NCBI RefSeq assembly: GCF_040536835.1
Contig: NZ_CP159578.1
Coordinates: 930,001-994,000 of the forward strand
Source: Salinicola endophyticus
Lineage (GTDB): Bacteria > Pseudomonadota > Gammaproteobacteria > Pseudomonadales > Halomonadaceae
Direction: 5' to 3'
DNA length: 64,000 nucleotides
How positions within the stretch are numbered: position 1 is the first letter of the stretch; each line of letters starts with the position of its first letter. The position numbers and the translations under genes were made by a program. Below the pieces are notes generated by a model. The model made no database searches, had not been told where the DNA came from, and saw only the letters and a program-made list of their open reading frames with translations. Positions 53,289 to 62,415 of this stretch are shown piece after piece.

Positions 53289-53894
53289 TCACTCCGCCTC
53301 GCGGCTGGGGGCAGGCGGCTGGTGGGCGAGGAAGTGCGTGAGCTTCTCCGGCCGGCTCTCGCCGACCCGGCACAGCTGGCCGGCGATCTCGGCGTACTGC
53401 ATCAGAGTCGGCACCATCAGCCGCTGGCGATGCGGGTCCTGCGCCTGCAAGGCGGCCTCTGCATCCAGCCACTCGAACAGCCGTGCCAGCCGGGTGTAGG
53501 TGGTATCGCCGCGGCCGGTGTTACCGCGCAAGGCATCCACCGCCAGGCAGCGCATCACGCTGCGCTTGTTGGGGTCGAGACTCTCCTTGTCCAGCAGCGC
53601 CTCGGCGTGGCGGCTGAACTGACTCATCAACTGGGTCAGTTCGGCCGCTTCGAGCTGGCGCTGGACCGCCTGCTGGCTCTCGTGCAGGGCCCGCTGCTGC
53701 TGGCTCTGCCCGCGCGCGACCAGCACCAGACTCAGGCACAGCCAGCCGGCCAGCACTATGCTGAGCAGGAATAGCCCCAGCGGCGCCAGCGCGGCATGCG
53801 GTAGCGGCCAGTGCAGGTCGCTGGCGTACAGGCCCGCGCCGCACAGGGCGAGCATGACGATGACGATCAATGCGATGGAAACGCCGGCTTTCAT
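53289..53894 (-). CDS. Membrane protein of unknown function
   Basis: This 201-residue protein has two hydrophobic segments near its N-terminus (residues about 4-24 and 33-58), then a long helical cytoplasmic or periplasmic part rich in Gln, Glu and Arg (about 60-201), likely coiled-coil. I do not recognise a family. The start ATG at 53894 is chosen because the first segment then follows directly; an open start at 53939 is possible. It lies 118 bases downstream of the last aryl-polyene-type gene on the same strand and could be part of that transcript. Confidence 0.65.
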   Translation of the reverse strand: MKAGVSIALIVIVMLALCGAGLYASDLHWPLPHAALAPLGLFLLSIVLAGWLCLSLVLVARGQSQQQRALHESQQAVQRQLEAAELTQLMSQFSRHAEALLDKESLDPNKRSVMRCLAVDALRGNTGRGDTTYTRLARLFEWLDAEAALQAQDPHRQRLMVPTLMQYAEIAGQLCRVGESRPEKLTHFLAHQPPAPSREAE

Positions 53895-54012
53895 CTCGAC
53901 TCTCGACTCCGCGGAATGGTCTCGATGAGCGAGGGCCACTGGCCCTCGTCCAACGAGGCATTATCGGCCGGCGGCCCCGGCGCTTGAACGCTGGCCGCCT
54001 GTCTCAGCACTC

Positions 54013-54789
54013 TCAGCACATGCCGCCGTTGATGGCGATCACCTGCCGGGTGATATAGCCGGCGTCGTGGGAGCACAGAAAGCTGACCGTGGCCGCCACT
54101 TCGTGCGGTTCGCCGGGGCGCTGCATCGGCACCAGCTTGCGAATCTCCTCCCGCGACAGCGCCTCGGTCATGCTGGTCTCGATCCAGCCGGGGGCGACGC
54201 AGTTGACCGTGATGCGGCGCTTGGCCAGCTCCACCGCGAGCGCCTTGGTGGCGCCGATGATGCCTGCCTTGGCTGCACTATAGTTGACCTGGCCGCGATT
54301 GCCGATCAGCCCCGAGAGCGAGGAGAGGGTGACGATACGCCCCGGACGACGGCGCTGGATCATCGGCATCACCAGCGGTCGCAGGACGTTGTAGAAGCCG
54401 TCTAGATTGGTCTTTAGCACGCTGTCCCAGTCCTCGTCCTCCAGCGCCGGGAAGGGCTTGTCGATGGCGATACCGGCGTTGCACACCACCCCGTAGTAGC
54501 AGCCGTGGGCGGCGATGTCCGCTTCCAGCAGCGTCTTGACCCGCTCGCGCTGGGTGACATCGAACTGGAGCAGGCGCACCTGGGCGCCGGCGGCGCGGGC
54601 ATCCGCCGCTACCTGGGCGATATCGTCGCCGTCACGGCGGCTGTGCAGCGCCAGGTCGAAGCCGTCCTGAGCCAGGCGCCGGGCGATCGCAGCGCCGATG
54701 CCGCGGTTGGCACCGGTCACCAGGATGGTGTCGGCGCCACGCTCGCCTGAGGGGGAAACGGTCTCTTGGGGGTTACTCGGGCGATCCAT
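54013..54789 (-). CDS. apeQ: 3-oxoacyl-ACP reductase of the aryl polyene-type cluster
   Basis: This 258-residue short-chain dehydrogenase reduces 3-oxoacyl-ACP intermediates with NADPH. It has TGANRGIGAAIA (residues 24-35), NAGI, and the Ser-Tyr-Lys triad in LSSLSGLIGNRGQVNYSAAK. The order ketosynthase-dehydratase-reductase (apeO-apeP-apeQ) matches the 3' part of aryl polyene clusters. It has an N-terminal extension of about 20 residues. It is followed by no second ketosynthase (apeR) in the window. Confidence 0.83.
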   Translation of the reverse strand: MDRPSNPQETVSPSGERGADTILVTGANRGIGAAIARRLAQDGFDLALHSRRDGDDIAQVAADARAAGAQVRLLQFDVTQRERVKTLLEADIAAHGCYYGVVCNAGIAIDKPFPALEDEDWDSVLKTNLDGFYNVLRPLVMPMIQRRRPGRIVTLSSLSGLIGNRGQVNYSAAKAGIIGATKALAVELAKRRITVNCVAPGWIETSMTEALSREEIRKLVPMQRPGEPHEVAATVSFLCSHDAGYITRQVIAINGGMC

Positions 54790-54862
54790 GCGCGCTCCAG
54801 GCGATAAGGTGTCGAAACGAAAGCGAGTATCTAAACGAAAGTGAGTCGGGTCTGGCGGCCGT

Positions 54863-55339
54863 TCAGGTGGCCGGCGGCTGGCCGGGGAGGGTGAGTCCGG
54901 CGGGGCGATAGAGTGTCAGGCTGCCGCTGGCCAGGCTGGCCGAGCCGTCGGCCCAGCGCAGCTCGCCATTGACCTGGGTCACGCCGTTGTCGGCGACGAA
55001 GTCGATGCTGATGGCGATATGGATGCGCCGGCCGAACGGCCAGTGGGCCTGCGCAGCCTGGTAGCGGCGGCTGCCCAGCAGCAGCCCCGGCGCCGGCGAC
55101 TCGCCGCGGCGGCGGGCGTGGTAGCCGGCCCAGGCCGCCACGCTCTGGGCGATCCACTCGATGCCGACCCAGGCGGGCAGCCCCGCAGCCTCGGCGAACA
55201 GATCATCGGGGCGGGTTTCGCCCTCGGCGATGGCACCCTCGGCGTCGGCCTCTAGCAGGCGCGTCAGCAGGCACATGCCGCGGGCGTGGGGCACCAGGGG
55301 GGCGATGGCGCAGGGCAGATGCGCGGTCGTCGCTGTCAC
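54863..55339 (-). CDS. apeP: 3-hydroxyacyl-ACP dehydratase of the aryl polyene-type cluster
   Basis: This 158-residue hotdog-fold dehydratase has the His motif in APLVPHARGMCLLTRLL and the acid in VGIEWIAQSVAAWAG. I prefer the GTG at 55339 because GCGGAGGG lies six bases before it and the N-terminus then fits the family; an ATG at 55405, immediately after the ketosynthase stop, would add 22 residues unlike any dehydratase. It acts with the ketosynthase and reductase to build conjugated polyene chains. Confidence 0.8.
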   Translation of the reverse strand: MTATTAHLPCAIAPLVPHARGMCLLTRLLEADAEGAIAEGETRPDDLFAEAAGLPAWVGIEWIAQSVAAWAGYHARRRGESPAPGLLLGSRRYQAAQAHWPFGRRIHIAISIDFVADNGVTQVNGELRWADGSASLASGSLTLYRPAGLTLPGQPPAT

Positions 55340-55405
55340 GGGTGACCCTCCGCAGGTGGGCAGTGGGTCGATACGGTGCGTGCAGGGACCCGTTGGGATT
55401 GGCAT

Positions 55406-56590
55406 TCAGACATCGTCACGACTCAGCAGCAGGCTGGCGTTGTTGCCGCCGAAGGCGAAGCTGTTGCTCAGCGCATGGCGCGGCGGTGCGTCCGGCGCGG
55501 GCGCATGGCCCACCAGTGGCAGCGGTGGCAGCTCGGGGTCGTAGTCGCCGTCGTAGACGTGCCGTGGCAGCCGGCCGTGGGTCAGTGCCAGCCAGCAGAA
55601 GGCGGCCTCCAGCGCGCCGGCCGCGCCTAGGGTGTGGCCGGTCAGCGCCTTGGTCGAGCTGCACGCAGGCGGTCGCGCGAACAGGGTGCTGACCGCGGTG
55701 GCCTCCATCTGGTCGTTGAGCGCGGTGCCGGTGCCGTGGAGATTGAGATAGTCGATCGCCTCCGGGGCCAGCCCGGCCATCGTCAGCGCCTGCTGCATGG
55801 CCGCCACGGCGCCGCTGCCGTCGGGGCGTGGCGCCGAGATATGGTGGGCATCGGCGCTCTCGCCGACCCCGCTGAGCTGAATGCCGCCGCCTTCCGGGGT
55901 GACCACGAACAGGACTGCGGCCTCGCCCAGATTGATCCCGCGGCGCTGGCGCGAGAACGGCAGGCAGGGGGCATCGCTGACCGCATCGAGGCTGGCGAAG
56001 CCATTGACGGTGAGCCGGCACAGGCTGTCGGCGCCGCCGGCGATCACCGCGTCGCACTGCCCGCTCTTGAGTAGGCGGCGGGCGCTGGCCAGGGCCCGCG
56101 CGCTGGAGCTGCAGGCGGTCGACAGCGCATAGCAGGGCCCGCCCAGGCCGAGACGCTCGGCGACGAAGCGTGCCGGCGCGCCGAGCTCCTGGCGCGAGTA
56201 GGCGAAGCTCGCCGGCAGCGGGCCATCGTGGCCGCTCTCGGCGATGGCCCTTTCGGTTTCGCCGATCCCTGAGGTGCTGGTGCCGATCACCACGCCGATA
56301 CGCGCGGGGTTCACCCGTGCCAGCAGGGGTTCCAGGGCATCATCCAGCGCGTCCAGCGCCAGGGCCAGCAGGCGGTTGTTGCGGCTGCGCTGATCACTCT
56401 CCCAATGACTGTCATCGGGTAACGGCCGGGTCACGCGACCCAGCGGCAGCGCCCGCCCGGGGGTGAAGTCGTCGCTGATGGCGAGCTGGCGCTGACCGCT
56501 GAACAGCGCCGCGGCGATGGTCTCGAGGTCGCTGCCCAGCGAGCACACCACCCCGGGCCGCGACAGGCGGCAGGCGAACGGGGGGCTCAT
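55406..56590 (-). CDS. apeO: Beta-ketoacyl-ACP synthase of the aryl polyene-type cluster
   Basis: This 394-residue FabB/FabF-type ketosynthase has the full triad: Cys in STACSSSARALA, His in NLHGTGTALNDQ and His in TKALTGHTLGAAGALE, so it is catalytic, unlike chain-length-factor partners. Its start overlaps the DUF3261 stop by ATGA. Its position before the dehydratase and reductase matches apeO. The second ketosynthase or chain-length factor of the system must lie elsewhere, perhaps right of the window. Confidence 0.85.
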   Translation of the reverse strand: MSPPFACRLSRPGVVCSLGSDLETIAAALFSGQRQLAISDDFTPGRALPLGRVTRPLPDDSHWESDQRSRNNRLLALALDALDDALEPLLARVNPARIGVVIGTSTSGIGETERAIAESGHDGPLPASFAYSRQELGAPARFVAERLGLGGPCYALSTACSSSARALASARRLLKSGQCDAVIAGGADSLCRLTVNGFASLDAVSDAPCLPFSRQRRGINLGEAAVLFVVTPEGGGIQLSGVGESADAHHISAPRPDGSGAVAAMQQALTMAGLAPEAIDYLNLHGTGTALNDQMEATAVSTLFARPPACSSTKALTGHTLGAAGALEAAFCWLALTHGRLPRHVYDGDYDPELPPLPLVGHAPAPDAPPRHALSNSFAFGGNNASLLLSRDDV

Positions 56591-57171
56591 GGGGTGCCTC
56601 CCTGATCGAGTGGGGTGATGGTCAGGCGGTAGCCGCCCTGGCGGTCGTCGAGGGTCAGGGTCCGAGGCCGCGCGGGATCGGGCTGCGGGGTGATGCTGGC
56701 GGCGAGGCGGCCGTGGTAGCGGATGTCACGCTGATCGTCATGCTCGGTGACCTGCCAGGCGCTGCCGTTGAAGGCGCGTTCCAGCGCGGCGCGTGGCCAC
56801 AGGCTCCACTCCAGGCGCGAGGCGAGCCAGGCCGGTGGGATCGGCAGCGGCGGCTCGCCCGGGGCGTCGCCGGCCTCGAAGCGCGCGCCCTGAGCGTCGC
56901 GCACCAGGGTGGTCAGGCGCTGGCCGTAGGGTGTCACCAGCACCGCGCGCAGCGCCTCGGGGGAGATGCAGATGAAGGCGATCAGCGTGCGCGCTTCGCC
57001 CTCGTCGGGCGTGAAGGTGAGGCGGCTGGCCAGGGTCTCGGGAGTGACCGCAGCCGCCAGCGGCGGCGAAGGCGAGACCGGTGGCGACAGGCTGCAGGCG
57101 GAGAGGCCGAGCAGCAGCGCGCCGAGCAACGCCAGCGCGAGTGGGCGACGGACGCGCGGCAAGCGTTTCAT
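56587..57171 (-). CDS. DUF3261 lipoprotein of the aryl polyene-type cluster
   Basis: This 194-residue lipoprotein has a signal peptide with lipobox LSAC near residue 26, then a short Pro/Ser-rich spacer and a beta-rich domain. DUF3261 proteins occur in aryl polyene-type clusters and are thought to help transport or anchor the product at the outer membrane; the function is unproven. Starts and stops overlap by ATGA on both sides, so it is translated together with its neighbours. Confidence 0.78.
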   Translation of the reverse strand: MKRLPRVRRPLALALLGALLLGLSACSLSPPVSPSPPLAAAVTPETLASRLTFTPDEGEARTLIAFICISPEALRAVLVTPYGQRLTTLVRDAQGARFEAGDAPGEPPLPIPPAWLASRLEWSLWPRAALERAFNGSAWQVTEHDDQRDIRYHGRLAASITPQPDPARPRTLTLDDRQGGYRLTITPLDQGGTP

Positions 57172-58427
57172 GGCATCTCCTCGGCGCGCTGTGCGGCCTG
57201 CAGGCGACAGAGCGCCGATAGCGTATCGAGATGCCGGCGCGAGGCACTGGCGAAAGGGTTGCTGCGATCCCAGGCGTAGCCGGCGAGGATGGCGCTGATG
57301 CGCGCGCGGATCTCGGGCGGGGCCTGGTCGTGGAAGATGATCGTCTGCAGGCGGGTGTCGTACCAGCCGTCGACGAAGTCGCGGAAGGTGGCGATGCCTT
57401 CGCGCAGCGGGTGCTCGAACTCGGCGTCCCAGTCGGGCGTGTCGCCGTCGAGCTGACGCGCCACCAGCGGTGCGGCCAGGCTCGCCGAGCGCAGGGCGAT
57501 GGTGACACCGGAGGAGAACACCGGGTCGAGAAATTCGCCGGCATTGCCGAGCAGCGCATAGCCGGGACCGTGCAGGCGCTCGACATCGGCGGCGTAGCCC
57601 TTGAGTTCGCCCACGGCCCGCCGCGGGGTGGCACCCTGGAGCAGGGCGCTGAAGCGTGGCTCCTCTGCGATCAGCGCCTGCCAGCGCGCCTCTGGGGTGT
57701 CACCGTAGGCGCTGAGGCTGGCGATATCGCCGACCACGCCGACCGAGGCGCGATGACCGCGAAACGGGATCAGCCAGTACCAGATCGCGGGGTCCCGCGG
57801 GTGGACCCCGATCAGGATCTTCTCGCGGTCGTAGTCGGGGTCGTCGATGGTTTCGTCGACATGGGTGTAAAGTGCCATGCGCGGCTCCAGGCGCGGCTCG
57901 CGGGAGAGCCCTTCGAGCCGCGCCAGCACGCGGCCGTAGCCACTGGCGTCGAGCACGAAGCCGGCGCGTAGCTCGCGCACCTCACCGGCCTCGTCGCGCA
58001 GGGTGACGCCGGGGCGCTGCGGGTCGGGGTGGAAGGCATCGACGCTGACCCCGAACTCGAGAGTGGCGCCATGGCCGCGGGCGGCCTCGATCAGGCGCTG
58101 ATCGAAATCGGCGCGCTCGACCTGGAAGGTGGTGCCCCAGCCGGGCGAGTACTTGTCGCGAAAATCGATGGCGGTGGCTTGCCCGTGGCGGGTGAAGGCG
58201 GCGCCGTTCTTGGGCTGATAGTCGGCGGCGAGCACCGTCTCCAGCAGCCCGGCCGCTTCGAGGTCACCCATGCACTGGGGCAGCAGGCTCTCGCCGATGG
58301 AGAAGCGCGGGAAGTGCGCGCGCTCGACCACGTGCACGCGGTGGCCGCGCCGGGCCAGCAGGGACGCGGCGGTGGCGCCGGCCGGGCCGGCGCCGATGAC
58401 GATGACATCGTGATCGCGATCACGCAT
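57168..58427 (-). CDS. FAD-dependent oxidoreductase of the aryl polyene-type cluster
   Basis: This 419-residue flavoprotein has the N-terminal FAD motif VIVIGAGPAGATAASLLARR, then ERAHFPRFSIGESLLPQC and the second flavin motif LGNAGEFLDPVFSSGVTIAL, a layout shared with tryptophan-halogenase-like and geranylgeranyl-reductase-like enzymes. It probably modifies the polyene or its aryl head group; the halogenase lysine motif was not found. It overlaps the MMPL gene by eight bases. Confidence 0.8.
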   Translation of the reverse strand: MRDRDHDVIVIGAGPAGATAASLLARRGHRVHVVERAHFPRFSIGESLLPQCMGDLEAAGLLETVLAADYQPKNGAAFTRHGQATAIDFRDKYSPGWGTTFQVERADFDQRLIEAARGHGATLEFGVSVDAFHPDPQRPGVTLRDEAGEVRELRAGFVLDASGYGRVLARLEGLSREPRLEPRMALYTHVDETIDDPDYDREKILIGVHPRDPAIWYWLIPFRGHRASVGVVGDIASLSAYGDTPEARWQALIAEEPRFSALLQGATPRRAVGELKGYAADVERLHGPGYALLGNAGEFLDPVFSSGVTIALRSASLAAPLVARQLDGDTPDWDAEFEHPLREGIATFRDFVDGWYDTRLQTIIFHDQAPPEIRARISAILAGYAWDRSNPFASASRRHLDTLSALCRLQAAQRAEEMP

Positions 58428-60771
58428 GCGTGCTCTCCTCGGAGTGGGCGTGGGGGGCGCTGGCGGGCTCGCGCGGGCGCACCCAGGGTACCAGCAGCCA
58501 CACGCTGGCCAGACCGATCAGACAGGTCAGGCCCAGATAGTGCAGCGCCGGGGTGGCGCTGAACGCCAGCATGCCGAAGGCCAGCAGGCTGGTCAGGGTC
58601 GACAGGGTGATCGCCAGCCAGGCGGAGGGCTGTCTGGCGTACTCCACGTTGAAGATACCGGCATCCAGGCCGATCCCCAACACCAGCAGCAGCCCCAGCT
58701 GATTGAAGATATTGAGCGGCACCCCGGTCAGCGCGAACACCGCCAGCACGATCAGGGTGGCGCCGAAGGGCGGTGCCACCACGCGCCAGGCGCGGCCGCG
58801 GTAGCGCCAGATCAGGGCCAGCGTCATCAGCGCCATGGCCGCGGCGATCCAGCCAGCGGTGTGGCGGCGCAGCTCGCCCAGCAGGCTACCGATACGCGTC
58901 ACCCGGTCGACATAGATCACGCCAGGCTGGGCGTCGGCGATGGCGGCGAGCTCGTCGGCGATGGCGGCGCTGCGGGCGCCGCTCACGATCACGCTGGCGG
59001 CGACCTCGCCGGATTCGGTCTGACCCAGCCACAGCCGCTGCTGGAGCTGGCCCAGAGGGGTCGCGAGCCAGTCGGTTAGCGTCAGACGCGGGGCGTCGTC
59101 GATCCGTGCGCGGGCGGCCTGGGTGAGGTCCGTCGGCAGCCCGGCGCGCTGGATCAGGGTCTCCAGCGGGGCGCCGTAGAGGGTGCGCACCCGGGCCAGA
59201 TTGGCATCCTGCTCGGCGGCGCTGGGCACGCTGCGCCCCAGCGACTGATAGTCGATCGCCAGGCCGTCGGCGATGGCGCGGTCGAGGCGCTGATCGAGCG
59301 CCGCGAGACGCGTCAGCAGCGCCTGGGTATCGGCGGCGCGGATCAGGAAGTAGCGGCTGCCGGTGTCGCGGCCGAGCAGCTGCTGGACCTGGGCCTCGTC
59401 GTGCATCAGCGCCGCCGGCGAGGGGTTGAGCAGGGCGAGACTGTCATCGCTGGTCAAACGCAGCGTGCACAGTAAGATCAGCCCCAGCGCGAGCACGAGT
59501 GCCAGCCACGGCGGCAGCCGCCGGCGCGGCTGGCACAGTCGCCACCAGCGCTCGGCCAGGCGCGCGGTGAAGGGGCTGGCGTGGAGCTTGAAGCGCGGCA
59601 GCCACAGCACCACGGTGAGCCAGGCGCCGATCAGCCCGAAGGCCGCGAAGGCGGCCATCTGGCGCAGCCCCGGCATCGGTGTCAGCGCTTGGGCAACGTA
59701 GGCGATCACGCTCGAGATCAGCCCCAGGGTCAGACTCGGCAGCAGCCGCCGCAGGCGGAAGGCGCGGCCGTGGATGGCACGGTCGCACTGCAGATGCAGC
59801 ACGTAGTCGATGGCGATGCCGATCAGGCTGGCGCCGAAGGCCAGCGTCAGCAGATGCAGGCGCCCGAACAGCCCGAGGGTGAGTGCCAGCGCGAAAAGCG
59901 AGCCGGTCACCAGCGGCACCAGCAGCTGCGCCAGCACCCGCGGCGAGCGGAACACGAAGCCGATGATCAGTAGCACGCCGAGCAGTGAGGCGGCACCGAT
60001 GGTGGACATCTCGTGACGCGCCTGACGCGCGCCGGCGGCGGCGTGGAACACCAGCCCGGAGCGCAGCAGTTGGGCCTCGGGATGCGCCTGCTGAAAGCGT
60101 TCGAGGGTCGCGTGCAGCGCCTGCTGCATGGGCAGCGCGTAGGGCGAGCCGGCGAGCCGGCCGATCAGCACGCTGTAGTGCTGGCCCTGGGCATCCAGCG
60201 TCAGCAGACCGTCGGCAGCATCGATCGGGCTCTGCGGCTGACGCGCCAGCCACGCATCGAGCAGGCCGAACGGGTCCGCCACCGGGTCGGGACGCGCCGC
60301 CGGCGAGAACAGCCGGCGCAGTGCCGGGTCGACCAGCGATTCGCCGCCGTCGCGATCGATCGCCTGCTGCCAGGCGGGGGTCAGCAGCCGGTAGCGCCAG
60401 GGCCCCATCCAGTCGTGCGGGTCGGCATCGGCCAGATCCAGCTCGCGCCAGTCGACTCGCGCGAGTTGTCCATCGTCGACCAGCGTCTCCAGCGCATCGC
60501 CCAAAGCCTGGGTCGCCGCGACGCGGTCGTCGGCGCGCAACAGGATCAGGAAGCGATCCTCGAAGCCCTCGCCCAGCTGGCGGTCGGCGGCTTCGACCAG
60601 CGGCACCTGGCGATCCGCCGGCAGCAGCGCGGTGAGATCGGTGTCCGCCGGCAGGCCGTGGCGCAGCATCCAGCCCAGCCACACCGCGCACAGCGTGAGC
60701 ACGCCCAGCCAGAGCCAGCCCAGCCAGCGCCAGGCGGTGGCCCGCGGCGGGCGTTCGCCAGGGGAGTTCAT
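58420..60771 (-). CDS. MMPL/RND-type exporter of the aryl polyene-type cluster
   Basis: This 783-residue membrane protein has about 12 hydrophobic segments: one, then a large periplasmic part (residues 35-245), five or six more, a second periplasmic part (about 455-630) and the rest. This MMPL layout fits export of lipids or polyenes from the inner membrane. It follows the LolA-like gene with an ATGA overlap, which suggests that the two act together in carrying the product to the outer membrane. Confidence 0.84.
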   Translation of the reverse strand: MNSPGERPPRATAWRWLGWLWLGVLTLCAVWLGWMLRHGLPADTDLTALLPADRQVPLVEAADRQLGEGFEDRFLILLRADDRVAATQALGDALETLVDDGQLARVDWRELDLADADPHDWMGPWRYRLLTPAWQQAIDRDGGESLVDPALRRLFSPAARPDPVADPFGLLDAWLARQPQSPIDAADGLLTLDAQGQHYSVLIGRLAGSPYALPMQQALHATLERFQQAHPEAQLLRSGLVFHAAAGARQARHEMSTIGAASLLGVLLIIGFVFRSPRVLAQLLVPLVTGSLFALALTLGLFGRLHLLTLAFGASLIGIAIDYVLHLQCDRAIHGRAFRLRRLLPSLTLGLISSVIAYVAQALTPMPGLRQMAAFAAFGLIGAWLTVVLWLPRFKLHASPFTARLAERWWRLCQPRRRLPPWLALVLALGLILLCTLRLTSDDSLALLNPSPAALMHDEAQVQQLLGRDTGSRYFLIRAADTQALLTRLAALDQRLDRAIADGLAIDYQSLGRSVPSAAEQDANLARVRTLYGAPLETLIQRAGLPTDLTQAARARIDDAPRLTLTDWLATPLGQLQQRLWLGQTESGEVAASVIVSGARSAAIADELAAIADAQPGVIYVDRVTRIGSLLGELRRHTAGWIAAAMALMTLALIWRYRGRAWRVVAPPFGATLIVLAVFALTGVPLNIFNQLGLLLVLGIGLDAGIFNVEYARQPSAWLAITLSTLTSLLAFGMLAFSATPALHYLGLTCLIGLASVWLLVPWVRPREPASAPHAHSEESTHA

Positions 60772-61358
60772 GGTGCGCCGCCGGTCAGCGGGTGCTGGTC
60801 ATACAGGCGTACTGCCAGGGTGTCACCGCTGGGCGTGCGCAGGGTCAGATGATCGATGTAGCGCCCGCCGTCGAGGGCGATACTGGCGATTCGCTCGCGC
60901 AGCGCCGCGGCCTTGGGTGTCAGCGTCACCTGCCACGCCTCGGCATTGCCGGCGAGGGCGATCTCGAAGCGCGAGGCCAGCGCCTGCCAGTCGCCCTCGA
61001 GCAGCTGCAGGAACAGCCGTGCGACCTGCTCGCCGCCGGGCGGGGTGCGGTCGCCACTGCCGTTGACGATCGCTTCCGGGGTCAGCTCGATGCGCTCCTC
61101 GACCGGGCGTTCCAGCTGCCACACCACGCGCTGGCCGCGCACGAAACTGAAGCGGCCGCTGCTATCCAGGCTCGTGCCGAGATCCGCCAGGCGGCGCTGC
61201 TGGGTGAACTTGCCGGCCAGCGAGGGTGTCGCCGCCAGGCGCTGCTGCAGCGAGGCGAGGTCGAAGGCGTAGGCGCCGAGCGGCGCAGCCAGACACAGAC
61301 AGGCGAGCAGCAGCGGGAGCAGGCGGCGGGCGCGGTGAGCGAGGGTTGGCTGGGACAT
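60768..61358 (-). CDS. LolA-like outer-membrane carrier of the aryl polyene-type cluster
   Basis: This 196-residue periplasmic protein has a signal peptide (residues 1-31, ending AYA) and a LolA-like beta domain (LQQRLAATPSLAGKFTQQRR, then RFSFVRGQRVVWQLERP). It would bind a hydrophobic product in the periplasm rather than the general lipoproteins. The ATG at 61358 follows GAAGGAGTGCCCC. It overlaps the exporter gene by ATGA. Confidence 0.82.
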   Translation of the reverse strand: MSQPTLAHRARRLLPLLLACLCLAAPLGAYAFDLASLQQRLAATPSLAGKFTQQRRLADLGTSLDSSGRFSFVRGQRVVWQLERPVEERIELTPEAIVNGSGDRTPPGGEQVARLFLQLLEGDWQALASRFEIALAGNAEAWQVTLTPKAAALRERIASIALDGGRYIDHLTLRTPSGDTLAVRLYDQHPLTGGAP

Positions 61359-61407
61359 GGGGCACTCCTTCGGCAGGCGGTGGCGGGCGCAGAGTTCTTC
61401 ACTCAGA

Positions 61408-62415
61408 TCAGTCGCGCGGGGTGTCGGCCTGGGTGGCGGTCGAGGCGTCATCCGCGGCGTTCGGCTGGGCGTCGGCACAGTCGAGCCAGAACGGGAAGAA
61501 GTTGAACCACTGCAGCGGGGTGTTCGCGCACTGGCGCGTGAGCCAGGCGACGTAGCGCTGCATGGCATCGCCGATCCAGGCGTCGCGCTGGCGGCGGCCG
61601 AGCTGCTGGGTGTCGTCGAAGGTGTCGAACTCGACCCGGTAGCCGTCGCGATGGCGGAAGCAGCCGATGGTGTAGATCGGGCAGCGCAGCAGGCTGGCGA
61701 GCCAGAACGGTCCCTCGGGGAAGCGCGCCGGGTGGCCCAGAAAAGGCAGCGTGCGCGCCCGCCCGCTGTCGCTGATCGGCACCCGGTCGGCGGCGATCAC
61801 CACGAAGCCGCCCTCGGCGATACGCCGGCCGAGCTGCATCGCCGTCGATGGCGTGATCTCGCTGACCTCGATGATCTCGGGGGGATTCTCGCGATGGGTC
61901 GAACGCGCCAGCACGGCGTCGAACTGCTGGGCGTTGCGAGTATGCATCAGCAGGGTGGCGCGGAAATCCTCGCGCAGGTCGCTCATCGCGGTGCAGATCT
62001 CCATGTTGCCGACGTGGGAGACGAACATCAGCCCGCCGCGGCCGCTGGAGACGGCATCGAGAAAGCGCTGACGCGCCCCCTCGGCGAATTCGACCCGGGG
62101 CGGAATACCGCTCCAGGCGTCGATCTTGTCCATCAGGCTCTGCCCGAAGCTGCGGAAGTGGCGCAGGCTGAGCCAGGTGAGCCGCCGTGGCGGGGCACCG
62201 TGGAGATGGCGCCAGAGCCTGACCAGATAGGTGTGCGAGGCGCGCCGGTGCAGACCGTGGGCGACATAGAAGTAGGCGATCACCAGGGTCAGCATGAACT
62301 GGAACGGCAGCCGGCCGAGGTGGCGGCGAATCCACACCATGGTGCGCACGCCGGCGGCGCTGCCGGACTCGCGAATCCGTGACCAGTGGTTGGGATTGCT
62401 GCTGGCGGGGGTCAT
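61408..62415 (-). CDS. LpxL/HtrB-like acyltransferase of the aryl polyene-type cluster
   Basis: This 335-residue membrane-bound acyltransferase has the HxxxxE motif in FVSHVGNMEICTAM, with a hydrophobic N-terminal anchor (residues about 35-55). Such enzymes move an acyl chain to a lipid or sugar; here it probably attaches the polyene to the glycerol- or sugar-type head group. The ATG at 62415 overlaps the stop of the glycosyltransferase by ATGA. A longer in-frame opening to 63030 on this strand lies inside the glycosyltransferase and is rejected. Confidence 0.82.
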   Translation of the reverse strand: MTPASSNPNHWSRIRESGSAAGVRTMVWIRRHLGRLPFQFMLTLVIAYFYVAHGLHRRASHTYLVRLWRHLHGAPPRRLTWLSLRHFRSFGQSLMDKIDAWSGIPPRVEFAEGARQRFLDAVSSGRGGLMFVSHVGNMEICTAMSDLREDFRATLLMHTRNAQQFDAVLARSTHRENPPEIIEVSEITPSTAMQLGRRIAEGGFVVIAADRVPISDSGRARTLPFLGHPARFPEGPFWLASLLRCPIYTIGCFRHRDGYRVEFDTFDDTQQLGRRQRDAWIGDAMQRYVAWLTRQCANTPLQWFNFFPFWLDCADAQPNAADDASTATQADTPRD

